Notes under the pieces: generated by a model
Databases searched by the model: none
The model's input: the letters and a program-made list of their open reading frames with translations, nothing else
Told to the model about the DNA's origin: nothing
Translations under genes and position numbers: made by a program
Assembly: GCF_900143065.1 (NCBI RefSeq)
Contig: NZ_FRCX01000021.1
Coordinates: 1 to 55,895, forward strand
DNA length: 55,895 bases
DNA from: Duganella sacchari
Lineage (GTDB): Bacteria > Pseudomonadota > Gammaproteobacteria > Burkholderiales > Burkholderiaceae_D
Reading direction: 5' to 3'
Shown here: piece by piece, positions 34,023 through 43,162 of the stretch
Layout of the letters: every line of letters starts with the position of its first letter
How positions within the stretch are numbered: position 1 is the first letter of the stretch

Positions 34023-36620
34023 TTAAGCTGCCTTTGCCGATTCAAGGAAGTCCTGTGCGAAGCGCTGCAGCACGCCACCGGCTTCGTAGATGGAGACTTC
34101 TTCCGCAGTGTCGAGACGGCAGGTGACCGGCACCTCGACCTGCTCGCCATTGCGGCGGTGGATCACTAGCGTCAGCGTCGCGCGCGGTTCGCGCTTGCCG
34201 ATGACGTCATAGCTCTCGGTGCCGTCCAGCGCCAGCGTCAGGCGGTTCACGCCCGGCTTGAACTCCAGCGGCAGCACGCCCATGCCCACCAGATTGGTGC
34301 GGTGGATACGCTCGAAACCTTCCGCCACAATCGCCTCCACGCCAGCCAGGCGCACACCCTTGGCGGCCCAGTCACGTGACGAACCTTGGCCGTAGTCCGC
34401 GCCAGCGACGATAATCAGCGGCTGCTTGCGGTCCATATAGGTTTCAATCGCTTCCCACATGCGCAGCACTTTGCCTTCCGGCTCCACGCGCGCCAGCGAG
34501 CCGGCTTTCACATTGCCGTCGGCATCGCGCACCATCTCGTTCTTCAGCGTAGGATTCGCAAACGTAGCGCGTTGCGCGGTCAGGTGGTCGCCACGGTGGG
34601 TGGCGTAGGAATTAAAATCCTCTTCCGGCAGGCCCATTTTGTGCAGGTATTCGCCCGCAGCGGAATCCATCATGATCGCGTTCGATGGCGACAGGTGGTC
34701 GGTGGTGATGTTATCGCCGAGGACCGCCAGTGGACGCATGCCTTTCAGCGTGCGCACGCCTGCCAGCGCACCTTCCCAGTATGGCGGACGGCGGATGTAG
34801 GTCGATTGCGCGCGCCAGTCGTACAAAGGCGCGGCCAGTTCGCTTGCCTCTTCGCTGCGCGCAAACATCGGGATGTAGACTTTGCGGAAGTGATCCGGCT
34901 TGACGCTGGCCTCCACGATGGCGTCGATCTCTTCGTCGCTTGGCCACAGGTCTTTGAGCGTGACCGGCTTGCCTTCGGCGTCATGGCCCAGCACATCCTT
35001 CTCGATGTCGAAGCGGATGGTGCCGGCAATTGCGTACGCCACCACCAGCGGTGGCGAGGCCAGGAAGGCCTGCTTGGCATAAGGGTGGATACGGCCGTCA
35101 AAGTTGCGGTTGCCCGACAGGACAGCGGTGGCATACAGGCCGCGGTCCACCACTTCTTTCTGGATCAACGGGTCCAGCGCGCCGGACATGCCGTTGCACG
35201 AGGTGCAGGCATACGCCACCACACCGAAGCCCAGCTTTTCCAGTTCAGGCATCAGGCCCGCCTCTTCCAGGTACAGCGTGACCGCTTTCGAGCCTGGCGC
35301 CAGCGAGGACTTGACCCAAGGCTTGCGCAGCAGGCCGGCCTTGTTGGCATTACGCGCCAACAGGCCGGCGGCAATCATGTTGCGCGGATTGTTGGTGTTG
35401 GTGCAGCTGGTGATGGCGGCGATGATGACCGCGCCGTCCGGCATCTTGCCTGGTTCGTTCTCCACCACGCCCGAAATGCCGCGTGCCGCCAGTTCGCTGG
35501 TGGGCACGCGCTTGTGCGGGTTCGATGGGCCGGCGATGTTACGCACCACGGTCGACAGGTCGAATTTCAACACGCGCTCGTATTCGGCCGTCTTCAGGCT
35601 GTCCGACCACAGGCCGGTGTGCTTCGCGTACTGTTCGACCAGCACCACCAGTGCATCATCGCGGCCGGTCAGCTTGAGGTATTTGATGGTCTGCTCGTCG
35701 ATGGAGAACATCGCGGCAGTGGCGCCAAACTCCGGCGCCATGTTGGCGATGGTGGCGCGGTCGCCCAGCGTCAGCACGGTCGCGCCTTCGCCGTAGAACT
35801 CCAGGTAGGCCGACACCACTTTTTCCTTGCGCAGGAATTCCGTCAGCGCCAGCACCGTGTCGGTGGCGGTGATGCCCGGCTGCGGCTTGCCGCTCAGCTC
35901 AACGCCGACGATGTCGGGCAAACGCATCCACGATGCGCGGCCCAGCATCACGGTTTCCGCTTCCAGGCCGCCAACGCCAATCGCGATCACGCCGAGCGCA
36001 TCGACCATCGGCGTATGCGAGTCGGTGCCGACCAGCGTATCTGGATAAGCCACACCATCCGTCACCTGGATCACCGGCGACATGCGCTCCAGATTGATCT
36101 GGTGCAGGATGCCGTTACCTGGCGGGATCACGTCCACATTCAGGAAGGCCTTCTTGGTCCAGTCGATGAAGTGGAAACGGTCTTCGTTGCGGCGGTCTTC
36201 AATCGCGCGGTTCTTGTTGAAGGCATCGGGATCGAAACCGCCGCACTCTACGGCCAGCGAGTGGTCCACCACCAGCTGGGTTGGCACGACAGGATTCACC
36301 AGCGACGGATCGCCGCCCTGCTCTGCGATTGCATCGCGCAGGCCGGCCAGATCGACCAGCGCGGTCTGGCCCAGAATGTCGTGACACACCACGCGCGCCG
36401 GGAACCATGGGAAGTCCAGATCACGCTTGCGCTCGATGAGCTGCGACAGCGAGGCAGTGAGCATCGCCGGGTCGCAGCGGCGTACGAGGTTTTCTGCCAG
36501 TACGCGCGAGGTGTATGGCAGTTTGGCCCAGGCGCCTGGCTGGATCGCATCAACGGCTTCACGCGCGTCGAAATAGTCTAGCTGGGTGCCGGGTAAATTC
36601 TTGCGGAATGCAGTGTTCAT
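34023..36620 (-). CDS. acnD: Fe/S-dependent 2-methylisocitrate dehydratase AcnD
   Basis: 865-residue aconitase-superfamily enzyme that dehydrates 2-methylcitrate. [4Fe-4S] ligands lie in AAITSCTNTNNP and YACTSCNGMSG (one plus two cysteines). TDSHTPMVDALGVIAIGVGG and the C-terminal swivel domain with DNITTDHLSPSNAI and AGADYGQGSSRDWAAKGVRL are standard. Position between prpC and prpF and the absence of prpD identify it as AcnD rather than AcnA. Confidence 0.95.
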   Translation of the reverse strand: MNTAFRKNLPGTQLDYFDAREAVDAIQPGAWAKLPYTSRVLAENLVRRCDPAMLTASLSQLIERKRDLDFPWFPARVVCHDILGQTALVDLAGLRDAIAEQGGDPSLVNPVVPTQLVVDHSLAVECGGFDPDAFNKNRAIEDRRNEDRFHFIDWTKKAFLNVDVIPPGNGILHQINLERMSPVIQVTDGVAYPDTLVGTDSHTPMVDALGVIAIGVGGLEAETVMLGRASWMRLPDIVGVELSGKPQPGITATDTVLALTEFLRKEKVVSAYLEFYGEGATVLTLGDRATIANMAPEFGATAAMFSIDEQTIKYLKLTGRDDALVVLVEQYAKHTGLWSDSLKTAEYERVLKFDLSTVVRNIAGPSNPHKRVPTSELAARGISGVVENEPGKMPDGAVIIAAITSCTNTNNPRNMIAAGLLARNANKAGLLRKPWVKSSLAPGSKAVTLYLEEAGLMPELEKLGFGVVAYACTSCNGMSGALDPLIQKEVVDRGLYATAVLSGNRNFDGRIHPYAKQAFLASPPLVVAYAIAGTIRFDIEKDVLGHDAEGKPVTLKDLWPSDEEIDAIVEASVKPDHFRKVYIPMFARSEEASELAAPLYDWRAQSTYIRRPPYWEGALAGVRTLKGMRPLAVLGDNITTDHLSPSNAIMMDSAAGEYLHKMGLPEEDFNSYATHRGDHLTAQRATFANPTLKNEMVRDADGNVKAGSLARVEPEGKVLRMWEAIETYMDRKQPLIIVAGADYGQGSSRDWAAKGVRLAGVEAIVAEGFERIHRTNLVGMGVLPLEFKPGVNRLTLALDGTESYDVIGKREPRATLTLVIHRRNGEQVEVPVTCRLDTAEEVSIYEAGGVLQRFAQDFLESAKAA

Positions 36621-36622
36621 GA

Positions 36623-37771
36623 TTATTGACGGTCCTTGATCGGAACGAATTTCAGGTCTTCAGGGCCAACGTAGTTGGCGCTTGGACGAATGATCTTGTT
36701 GTCGATGCGCTGTTCGATAATGTGCGCCGACCAGCCGGAGGTACGCGAGATGACGAACAGCGGCGTGAACATCGCCGTCGGCACGCCCATCATGTGGTAG
36801 GACACAGCCGAGAACCAGTCCAGGTTCGGGAACATCTTTTTGATTTCCCACATCGTCGATTCCAGACGTTCAGCGATGTCGAACATCTTGGTCGAACCGG
36901 CTTCCTCGGACAGCTGGCGTGCGACTTCCTTGATGACGACGTTGCGCGGATCGGATACGGTGTACACCGGGTGGCCAAAGCCGATCACCACTTCCTTGTT
37001 GGCGACGCGATTGCGGATATCCGCTTCCGCTTCATCCGGATTCTCGTAGCGCTTCTGGATTTCAAAAGCGACTTCGTTGGCGCCGCCGTGCTTGGGGCCA
37101 CGCAGCGCGCCGATCGCGCCGGTGATGGCCGAGTGGATATCGGAGCCGGTGCCCGAGATCACGCGGCTGGTGAAGGTCGAGGCATTGAACTCGTGTTCCG
37201 CGTACAGGATCAGCGACGTATGCATCGCGCGTACCCACGATTCCTGTGGCTTCTCGCCATGCAGCAGGTGCAGGAAGTGGCCGCCGATGGAGTCGTCGTC
37301 GGTTTCCACTTCGATGCGTTTGCCATTGTGGCTGAAGTGGTACCAGTACAGCAGCATGGAACCGAACGATGCCATCAGACGGTCGGCGATATCGCGCGCG
37401 CCTGGGGTGTTGTGGTCATCTTTCTCCGGCAGCACGCAGCCCAGCACAGAGACGCCGGTACGCATCACGTCCATCGGGTGGGCCGATGCTGGCAGGGCTT
37501 CCAGTGCGGCTTTCACCGCTTGCGGCAAGCCGCGCAGCGATTTCAGCTTGGCCTTGTAGCCTTTCAGTTCAGCGGTGGTCGGCAGTTTGCCGTGCACCAG
37601 CAGGTAGGCGATTTCCTCGAACTCGCAGGTGTTGGCAACGTCCAGAATGTCGTAGCCGCGATAGTGCAGGTCATTGCCGGTTTTGCCGACGGAGCACAGT
37701 GCAGTGTTACCAGCAGCGACACCCGACAGGGCGACGGATTTTTTAGGCTTGAAAGTGGTGGTTTCGGTCAT
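36623..37771 (-). CDS. prpC: 2-methylcitrate synthase
   Basis: 382-residue citrate-synthase-family enzyme that condenses propionyl-CoA with oxaloacetate. Active-site regions: GAIGALRGPKHGGANEVAFE, VIGFGHPVYTVSDPRNVVIK (catalytic His) and the C-terminal FVISRTSGWSAHIIEQR (Arg). Catalytic Asp lies in the LDWFSAVSYHMMGVP neighbourhood. GGAG precedes ATG 37771. The short form without the N-terminal regulatory domain is typical of PrpC. Confidence 0.96.
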   Translation of the reverse strand: MTETTTFKPKKSVALSGVAAGNTALCSVGKTGNDLHYRGYDILDVANTCEFEEIAYLLVHGKLPTTAELKGYKAKLKSLRGLPQAVKAALEALPASAHPMDVMRTGVSVLGCVLPEKDDHNTPGARDIADRLMASFGSMLLYWYHFSHNGKRIEVETDDDSIGGHFLHLLHGEKPQESWVRAMHTSLILYAEHEFNASTFTSRVISGTGSDIHSAITGAIGALRGPKHGGANEVAFEIQKRYENPDEAEADIRNRVANKEVVIGFGHPVYTVSDPRNVVIKEVARQLSEEAGSTKMFDIAERLESTMWEIKKMFPNLDWFSAVSYHMMGVPTAMFTPLFVISRTSGWSAHIIEQRIDNKIIRPSANYVGPEDLKFVPIKDRQ

Positions 37772-37785
37772 GTCGGTATCTCCTC

Positions 37786-38673
37786 TTATTTCTTCTGTGC
37801 GGCGAACAGTGCGTCCAGCTTCTGTTCGAAATCGTGATAGTTGATGCGCTCATAGAGTTCAGCGCGGGTCTGCATAGTATCGACCACGTTTTGCTGCGTA
37901 CCATCGCGGCGGATCGCGCCGTAGACGTTTTCCGCCGCCTTGTTCATGGCGCGGAAGGCGGACAGCGGATACAGCACCAGGCCCACGTCTGCACTGCGCA
38001 ACTCGTCGACGGTGAACAACGGGGTCGAACCGAATTCAGTGATATTGGCAAGCACCGGTACTTTGACGGCGGCAGCGAATTTCTTGTACATGTCCAGCGT
38101 GATCATCGCTTCCGGGAAGATCATGTCGGCGCCCGCTTCCACGCAAGCGACTGCGCGGTCGATGGCAGCGTCCAGGCCCTCAACGGCCAGCGCATCGGTT
38201 CGGGCCATGATGACAAACTGGTCGTCGGTACGTGCGTCCACGGCGGCCTTGATGCGGTCAACCATCTCTTCCTTGCTGACGATTTCCTTGCCCGGACGGT
38301 GGCCGCAGCGCTTGGCGCCTACCTGGTCTTCGATATGGGTGGCAGCGGCGCCAAACTTGATCAGCGATTTCACGGTGCGTGCGACGTTGAAGGCGGAGGC
38401 GCCAAAACCGGTGTCCGAATCGACCAGCAGCGGCAGGTCGCAAACGTCGGTGATACGGCGCACGTCGGTCAGCACATCATCCAGATTCGAGATACCCAGG
38501 TCCGGCAGGCCGAGCGAACCCGCAGCCACACCGCCACCCGACAGGTAGATCGCCTTGAAGCCGGCACGCTTGGCCAGCAATGCATGATTGGCGTTGATGG
38601 CGCCGACCACCTGCAACGGGGATTCTTCCTGGACGGCTTTGCGGAACGCGGCGCCTGCGGAGTAGTGACTCAT
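37786..38673 (-). CDS. prpB: 2-methylisocitrate lyase
   Basis: 295-residue Mg-dependent lyase that cleaves 2-methylisocitrate into pyruvate and succinate, the last step of the cycle. PEP-mutase/ICL fold; VDSDTGFGASAFNVARTVK binds metal, and DQVGAKRCGHRPGKEIVS holds the catalytic cysteine (KRCGH). Start ATG 38673 has AAGG upstream, with the conserved SAGAAFRKAVQEE following; a longer in-frame start would overlap the sigma-54 promoter. First gene of the operon. Confidence 0.96.
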   Translation of the reverse strand: MSHYSAGAAFRKAVQEESPLQVVGAINANHALLAKRAGFKAIYLSGGGVAAGSLGLPDLGISNLDDVLTDVRRITDVCDLPLLVDSDTGFGASAFNVARTVKSLIKFGAAATHIEDQVGAKRCGHRPGKEIVSKEEMVDRIKAAVDARTDDQFVIMARTDALAVEGLDAAIDRAVACVEAGADMIFPEAMITLDMYKKFAAAVKVPVLANITEFGSTPLFTVDELRSADVGLVLYPLSAFRAMNKAAENVYGAIRRDGTQQNVVDTMQTRAELYERINYHDFEQKLDALFAAQKK

Positions 38674-38714
38674 GTTGTGACCTTTCGATATTGCGTTGAA
38701 GTTGCGCTTTGTAG

Positions 38715-38731
38715 TGCAAGGGCTATGCCAG
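38715..38731 (-). promoter_or_regulatory. Sigma-54 (-24/-12) promoter of the prp operon
   Basis: On the minus strand CTGGCATAGCCCTTGCA matches the sigma-54 consensus YTGGCACGRNNNTTGCW at all key positions, with invariant GG and GC correctly spaced. It lies about 40 bases before the prpB start, and its activator PrpR, which has an intact GAFTGA loop, is encoded divergently next door. Confidence 0.88.
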
Positions 38732-38773
38732 AGCGTCAAGCCATATAAATCAACAACTTACGGCGGGCGCATC

Positions 38774-38818
38774 GTTTCAATATGAAACATTGAAACAAAT
38801 TTGAACTATAATTGAAAC
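38774..38818. promoter_or_regulatory. Repeated TGAAAC elements, candidate PrpR-binding region
   Basis: An inverted repeat GTTTCA-ATA-TGAAAC (38774-38788) is followed by TTGAAAC (38790-38796), TTGAAC (38801-38806) and TTGAAAC (38812-38818), the last touching the prpR start codon. The cluster lies 43-103 bp upstream of the sigma-54 promoter, the usual enhancer distance, and overlaps prpR's own -10 box, which would allow autorepression. PrpR binding is inferred. Confidence 0.65.
38807..38812 (+). promoter_or_regulatory. prpR -10 box implying a leaderless transcript
   Basis: A perfect TATAAT sits six bases before the prpR ATG (38819), so transcription should begin at or next to the start codon. 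A weak -35 (GAAACA, 38784-38789) is 17 bases upstream. No Shine-Dalgarno precedes the gene. Confidence 0.5.
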
Positions 38819-40450
38819 ATGCGACATTCCACGCCCCTGCCCTTCGACGCCAACGACAAGCCGGTTATCTGGACGGTTTCGGTATCGCGCCTGTCTGATC
38901 TGTTCCGTGACATCACACTCGAATACGACAGCCTGGCGACCATAGAACCGATCAACCTGGGCTTCGACGAAGCGGCCAGGCATATCCGCGAACGGCTGGC
39001 GACGGAGCGCTGCGATGCGGTGATTTCGGCAGGCTCCAACGCCGCCTACCTGAAAGGCCGTTTGTCCGTGCCGGTGGTGATCGCCAAATTCAGCGGGCTG
39101 GATGTGATGCAGGCGCTGGCGCGCGCGCGGCGCGTGTCCGAGCGCATCGGCATCATCACGTATCAGGACCGGCTGGCGGAGCTGGCGGAGTTCTCGGCGA
39201 CCTTTGGTTTCGACGTCGAACAGCGCACCTATGTCACTGAAGAGGATGCGCGCGCGCAGATCAACGACCTCAAAGCGGCGGGCATCAAGGCCATTGTCGG
39301 CGCCGGCCTGATTACCGACCTGGCCGAGGAAGCCGGCCTCACGGGCGTGTTCGTGTACTCGGCCACCTCGATCCGCCACGCATTTGACGATGCACTGGAA
39401 ATGGCGCGCCTGACGCAGCTGGAATCCAATCGCAGCCGCTCGCGCAACGCGGTGGTGACGGACACGCTGCGCGCCAAACATGGCATCAATGACCTGCGCG
39501 GCGACTCGGCGGCGATGGAGAACGTGCGCCAGTCCGTGGTGCTGTATGCGAAATCGCCCGCCACCGTGCTGATACAAGGAGAGACCGGCTGCGGGAAGGA
39601 ACTGGTGGCGCAAGCCATTCACCGCGAAGCGCCGCGCACGCTGGGCCAGAACCGTCCCTTCGTCGCCGTCAACTGCGGCGCCATCGCCGAGTCGCTGCTG
39701 GAGTCGGAACTGTTTGGCCACGAGGAAGGGGCGTTCACTGGCGCCCGTCGCGGCGGCCATGCAGGCTTGTTTGAGGCGGCCAACCACGGCACCCTGTTCC
39801 TCGACGAGATCGGCGAAATGCCGCTGACGCTGCAAACCCGTTTGCTGCGCGTGCTGGAAGAACGTGAGGTCGTGCGCGTCGGCGGCACACGGCCGATACC
39901 AGTCAACGTCCGCATCATCAGCGCCACGCACTGCGACCTGGAACAGCGCGTGCGCGAAGGCCGCTTCCGCGCGGATCTTTTCTACCGGCTGGCGGTGTTG
40001 CGCCTGACGTTGCCACCGCTGCGTGCGCGTCTGGACGACGTGGTAGCGCTGGCCGAATGGTCGCTGAAAAACGCGCTGGCATCGCTGAGCGCACGGCCGC
40101 ATCCCAATCTGCACGCCGAGATGACTGCCTGCGCGCCGCTGCTGCAACGCTACGACTGGCCTGGCAATGTGCGCGAACTGCGCAACCTCACCGAGCGCCT
40201 GGCGCTCTTCCTCGCCGCCGAACCGCTGCAGGCGCTAACGCCCGCCTTCATGCTCAGCGTCGCACCGGAACTGGCTACCCGCACCGCCGCGCCGGCTGGC
40301 CCGCCACCACCTGCGCCGACCGCGCTGCCGCAGACCGGCGAAAGCGTCCACGCGGTGCTGGCCCGCTTTGGCGGCCGGCGTGACGCTGCGGCCGATTACC
40401 TGGGCATCAGCCGCACCACGCTGTGGCGCAAACTCAAAGCAGAGAACTGA
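38819..40450 (+). CDS. prpR: Propionate catabolism sigma-54 activator PrpR
   Basis: 543-residue enhancer-binding protein. The N-terminal PrpR_N sensing domain (about 20-195) binds 2-methylcitrate in relatives; the AAA+ domain (about 228-460) has Walker A GETGCGKE (254-261), the sigma-54-contacting GAFTGA (304-309), Walker B GTLFLDEIGE and the arginine-finger region; a Pro/Ala linker leads to a Fis-type helix-turn-helix at the C-terminus (GGRRDAAADYLGISRTTLWRKLK). It faces the prp operon and its sigma-54 promoter. Probably autoregulated through the repeats that abut its ATG. Confidence 0.96.
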   Translation: MRHSTPLPFDANDKPVIWTVSVSRLSDLFRDITLEYDSLATIEPINLGFDEAARHIRERLATERCDAVISAGSNAAYLKGRLSVPVVIAKFSGLDVMQALARARRVSERIGIITYQDRLAELAEFSATFGFDVEQRTYVTEEDARAQINDLKAAGIKAIVGAGLITDLAEEAGLTGVFVYSATSIRHAFDDALEMARLTQLESNRSRSRNAVVTDTLRAKHGINDLRGDSAAMENVRQSVVLYAKSPATVLIQGETGCGKELVAQAIHREAPRTLGQNRPFVAVNCGAIAESLLESELFGHEEGAFTGARRGGHAGLFEAANHGTLFLDEIGEMPLTLQTRLLRVLEEREVVRVGGTRPIPVNVRIISATHCDLEQRVREGRFRADLFYRLAVLRLTLPPLRARLDDVVALAEWSLKNALASLSARPHPNLHAEMTACAPLLQRYDWPGNVRELRNLTERLALFLAAEPLQALTPAFMLSVAPELATRTAAPAGPPPPAPTALPQTGESVHAVLARFGGRRDAAADYLGISRTTLWRKLKAEN

Positions 40451-40452
40451 CA

Positions 40453-40480
40453 ACCGTTCATCCAGCTGAACAACCACTCA
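40453..40480 (+). promoter_or_regulatory. Direct repeats resembling BtsR (YehT) LytTR sites
   Basis: ACCGTTCA (40453-40460) and ACCACTCA (40473-40480) are direct repeats 20 bp apart; with flanks, 13-base units CAACCGTTCATCC and CAACCACTCATCC match at 11 of 13 positions. This closely follows the E. coli YehT/BtsR target (two ACC[G/A]CT[C/T]A units about 21 bp apart). It lies about 70-100 bp before the operon that encodes a LytTR regulator, so autoregulation is likely. Confidence 0.6.
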
Positions 40481-40551
40481 TCCCAAAACCGTCGCGGCCG
40501 GCGTGGCGCGCCGATAGCATGTGATCTCCAACCTCACTCACGGAGAAACAG

Positions 40552-41418
40552 ATGCCACGTTCGCTGCTCAAAACCGCCATCACTATCGCTGCCAGCCTGG
40601 TCCTGGGCCACGCCGCAGCGGCCGACCATCCTTCGTTCAAGGTCGATGTGACCGGCCAGGGCGCACCTGTCATCCTGATTCCCGGCCTGGGTTCGCCCGG
40701 TGAAGTATGGTCGGGCACGGTGGCGCACTACTGCGGCAAGCGCCAGTGCCACGTGCTATCGCTGGCCGGTTTTGCGGGCCAGCCAGCCATCGGCACGCCG
40801 CTGATCGCCACGGTCGAACAGCAGCTCAGCGACTACATCCGGGAACACCAGCTCGAACATCCAGTTGTCATCGGCCATAGCCTGGGCGGTTTTATCGGTA
40901 TGAAGCTGGCGTCCGATCACCCCGCGCAGGTCGGGCGCCTGGTCATTGTCGATACCCTGCCGGCACTGATGGCCGCACGCATTCCCGGCACCACGCCAGA
41001 ACAGCTGAAACTGATCGCCGAAGACATGCGAACCCGCATGCTGGGCCAGGATGCCCAGGCAGCCAGCGCCAGCACGCTCGAATCGCTGCGCAGCATGATC
41101 AGCAAGCAGGAAGACATTGACCGCGCCATGGCCTGGGCAAAGCAATCCGACCGCATGACAGTGATTAATACCTTGGCAGAGATGACGGCCGACGACCTGC
41201 GCCCTGGCCTGAACCACATCACCGCGCCGACGCTGGTACTGGGCAGCTGGATCGCCTACAAAAACTACGGCAACAAGGACAGCTTCACGCAGCTGTACAA
41301 ATCCCAGTACCAGCAACTGCCCAACGTCAAAGTGGAGCTGGCTGACAACGCCCGCCATTTCATCATGTACGACGATCCTGCATGGATGTATGATCGTATT
41401 GATAACTTCCTCAACTAA
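40552..41418 (+). CDS. Exported alpha/beta hydrolase
   Basis: 288-residue protein with a signal peptide (about 24 residues, ending HAAAA) and an alpha/beta-hydrolase fold. IPGLGSPGEVW forms the oxyanion region, the nucleophile is Ser110 in VIGHSLGGFIG, an acid lies in IVDTLPAL or later, and the catalytic His is in DNARHFIMYDDP near the C-terminus. Substrate unknown. It starts a three-gene unit with a LytS kinase (2-base gap) and a LytTR regulator, an unusual pairing suggesting that its product or substrate relates to the sensed signal. A well-placed GGAG precedes the ATG. Confidence 0.85.
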   Translation: MPRSLLKTAITIAASLVLGHAAAADHPSFKVDVTGQGAPVILIPGLGSPGEVWSGTVAHYCGKRQCHVLSLAGFAGQPAIGTPLIATVEQQLSDYIREHQLEHPVVIGHSLGGFIGMKLASDHPAQVGRLVIVDTLPALMAARIPGTTPEQLKLIAEDMRTRMLGQDAQAASASTLESLRSMISKQEDIDRAMAWAKQSDRMTVINTLAEMTADDLRPGLNHITAPTLVLGSWIAYKNYGNKDSFTQLYKSQYQQLPNVKVELADNARHFIMYDDPAWMYDRIDNFLN

Positions 41419-41420
41419 TC

Positions 41421-42458
41421 ATGAACAACGACCATCCCCTGCTTCCGCGTTTGAACTGGTACTGGATATTTCAACTCGCCGGCTGGAGCTTCCTGCCGCT
41501 GATGATGACCGCGTCCATGCCGGCCGAGGTGCGCCTCAACGGCTTGATCATCGCCAGCTGGGGTGCGCTGTCCGGCATCATCCTTTCAGACATCTGGCAC
41601 CGCATCCTCAAGCGCCGCATCCACTACGGCATTGCGGTGAACTGGGCGATGATGCTGCGCGCGGTACTGGTACTGGGCGTCATCAACACCGGCACGCAAA
41701 CGCTGGGCTATGCGCTGATTAAACCATTCGGCGAATGGCATGGCGTCGCCTGGCTGCCAGGCGCGCTGCTGTTCTGGTGGGCGGCGCACATGGTCTGGAA
41801 CATCTGCTACATGGCGGTGCTGTCGCTGCGCCGTGCCAACCGCGCGGAAGCCGAAACACTGCGGCTGGAAGTCGCCGCCAAGGATGCGGAACTGCGCGCC
41901 CTGCAGGCACAGGTCAACCCACATTTTTTCTTCAACAGCATGAACAGCGTGCGCGCGCTGATTTATGAAGACCAGAATGCCGCCGCGCAGATGATCGACC
42001 AGCTGGCCAGCGTGATGCGCTATGCACTGCAGTCCGGCCACCACGACACCGTGCCGCTGGCGGCGGAGATCGAGGCTGTTCAGGCTTATCTCGCGATTGA
42101 AAAAATCCGCTTTGAAGAACGCATGCGCGTCAGCGTAGATATCGGCATAGGCCTGGAGCGGGTACGCATTCCGCCCATGGCCTTGCAGACGCTGGTCGAA
42201 AACGCCGTTAAATATGGCGTCGAAACCAGCCCTACTGGCAGTGACATCCGCATCCGCGCGCAGCGTCTGGACAACGGTGCGGTGCATATCGAGATCGCCA
42301 ATCTGGGCGCGATTGTGCCGTTTGCGAATTCCACCAAAGTTGGCCTGGTCAACACGCGCAAACGCCTGGCGCTGGCGCTGGGCGCCAACGCGCAGCTGGA
42401 TCTGTCTGAAAACAGTGGCTGGGTACGCGCCACGCTTACCTTGCCGGAGGCCGCCTGA
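41421..42458 (+). CDS. LytS-type sensor histidine kinase
   Basis: 345-residue kinase with four membrane helices (about 14-32, 42-59, 76-98, 110-135), a short coiled linker, then the His_kinase domain with phosphoacceptor His168 in QAQVNPHFFFNSMN and a HATPase_c domain (N-box VENAVKYG). It lacks the larger LYT sensor of BtsS/YehU and must sense its signal with the four-helix bundle. It overlaps the LytTR gene start by one base (TGATG), so the pair is translationally coupled. Confidence 0.92.
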   Translation: MNNDHPLLPRLNWYWIFQLAGWSFLPLMMTASMPAEVRLNGLIIASWGALSGIILSDIWHRILKRRIHYGIAVNWAMMLRAVLVLGVINTGTQTLGYALIKPFGEWHGVAWLPGALLFWWAAHMVWNICYMAVLSLRRANRAEAETLRLEVAAKDAELRALQAQVNPHFFFNSMNSVRALIYEDQNAAAQMIDQLASVMRYALQSGHHDTVPLAAEIEAVQAYLAIEKIRFEERMRVSVDIGIGLERVRIPPMALQTLVENAVKYGVETSPTGSDIRIRAQRLDNGAVHIEIANLGAIVPFANSTKVGLVNTRKRLALALGANAQLDLSENSGWVRATLTLPEAA

Positions 42459-43162
42459 TGCGGGCATTACTGATAGACGACGAGCGCCTGGCGCGCGCCG
42501 AACTGCGTCGCCTGCTGGCGGCGCATCCTGATGTGGAAATTGTGGGCGAAGCAGTCAATGCCGCCGATGGTGTACAGCAGATCAATGCGCTCAAGCCAGA
42601 TCTGGTTTTCCTCGACGTGCAAATGCCCGGCGGCAGCGGCTTCGACATGCTGGAAGCACTGGAGGAAGCGCCAGAAGTCATCTTCACCACCGCGTTCGAT
42701 CACTATGCCTTGCAGGCGTTTGAAGTGAATGCGCTGGACTATCTGCAAAAGCCGATACAGGCGGCGCGCATGGCAAGCGCGCTGCAACGCTGCGCCGCAC
42801 GCCGACTGCGCATCGCTTCGGCCATGCCGTCGGCGGCACGAAAGCTGTTCATCAAGGATGGCGAGCGATGCTGGTTCGTCGCGGTCCAGGATATCCGCCT
42901 GTTTGAATCGGACGGCAATTACACGCGCGTCTATTTCGACGATCAGCAGCCGTTGATGCTGCGTTCCCTGAACCAGCTGGAAGAGAAGCTGGACCCGCAA
43001 CGCTTCTTCCGCGCCAGCCGCCGCCACATCGTCAACCTCGATTTCGTCGAGCAGGCAGAACCCAATGATGCCGGCGGCCTCGATCTGACATTGCGCGACC
43101 AGCTTGCCGTCGAAGTGTCCCGCCGCCGCGCCCCGCAGTTCAAGGCCCTGACGATGCTCTAA
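42458..43162 (+). CDS. LytTR-family response regulator
   Basis: 234-residue regulator: receiver domain with D7/D8 and phosphoacceptor Asp53 in VFLDVQMPGGSG, and a LytTR domain (about 130-234: VQDIRLFESDGNYTRVYF, FFRASRRHIVNLDFV). Partner of the preceding kinase. Probably binds the direct repeats before 40552. It ends with TAA overlapping by four bases the stop of the convergent FtsX-type permease gene, which is a plausible but unproven target. Confidence 0.93.
   Translation: MRALLIDDERLARAELRRLLAAHPDVEIVGEAVNAADGVQQINALKPDLVFLDVQMPGGSGFDMLEALEEAPEVIFTTAFDHYALQAFEVNALDYLQKPIQAARMASALQRCAARRLRIASAMPSAARKLFIKDGERCWFVAVQDIRLFESDGNYTRVYFDDQQPLMLRSLNQLEEKLDPQRFFRASRRHIVNLDFVEQAEPNDAGGLDLTLRDQLAVEVSRRRAPQFKALTML

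Noticed and set aside
34386..36581. A 731-codon open frame opposite acnD
   Set aside because: Antisense to a complete, motif-verified gene; composition is that of a GC-rich shadow frame.
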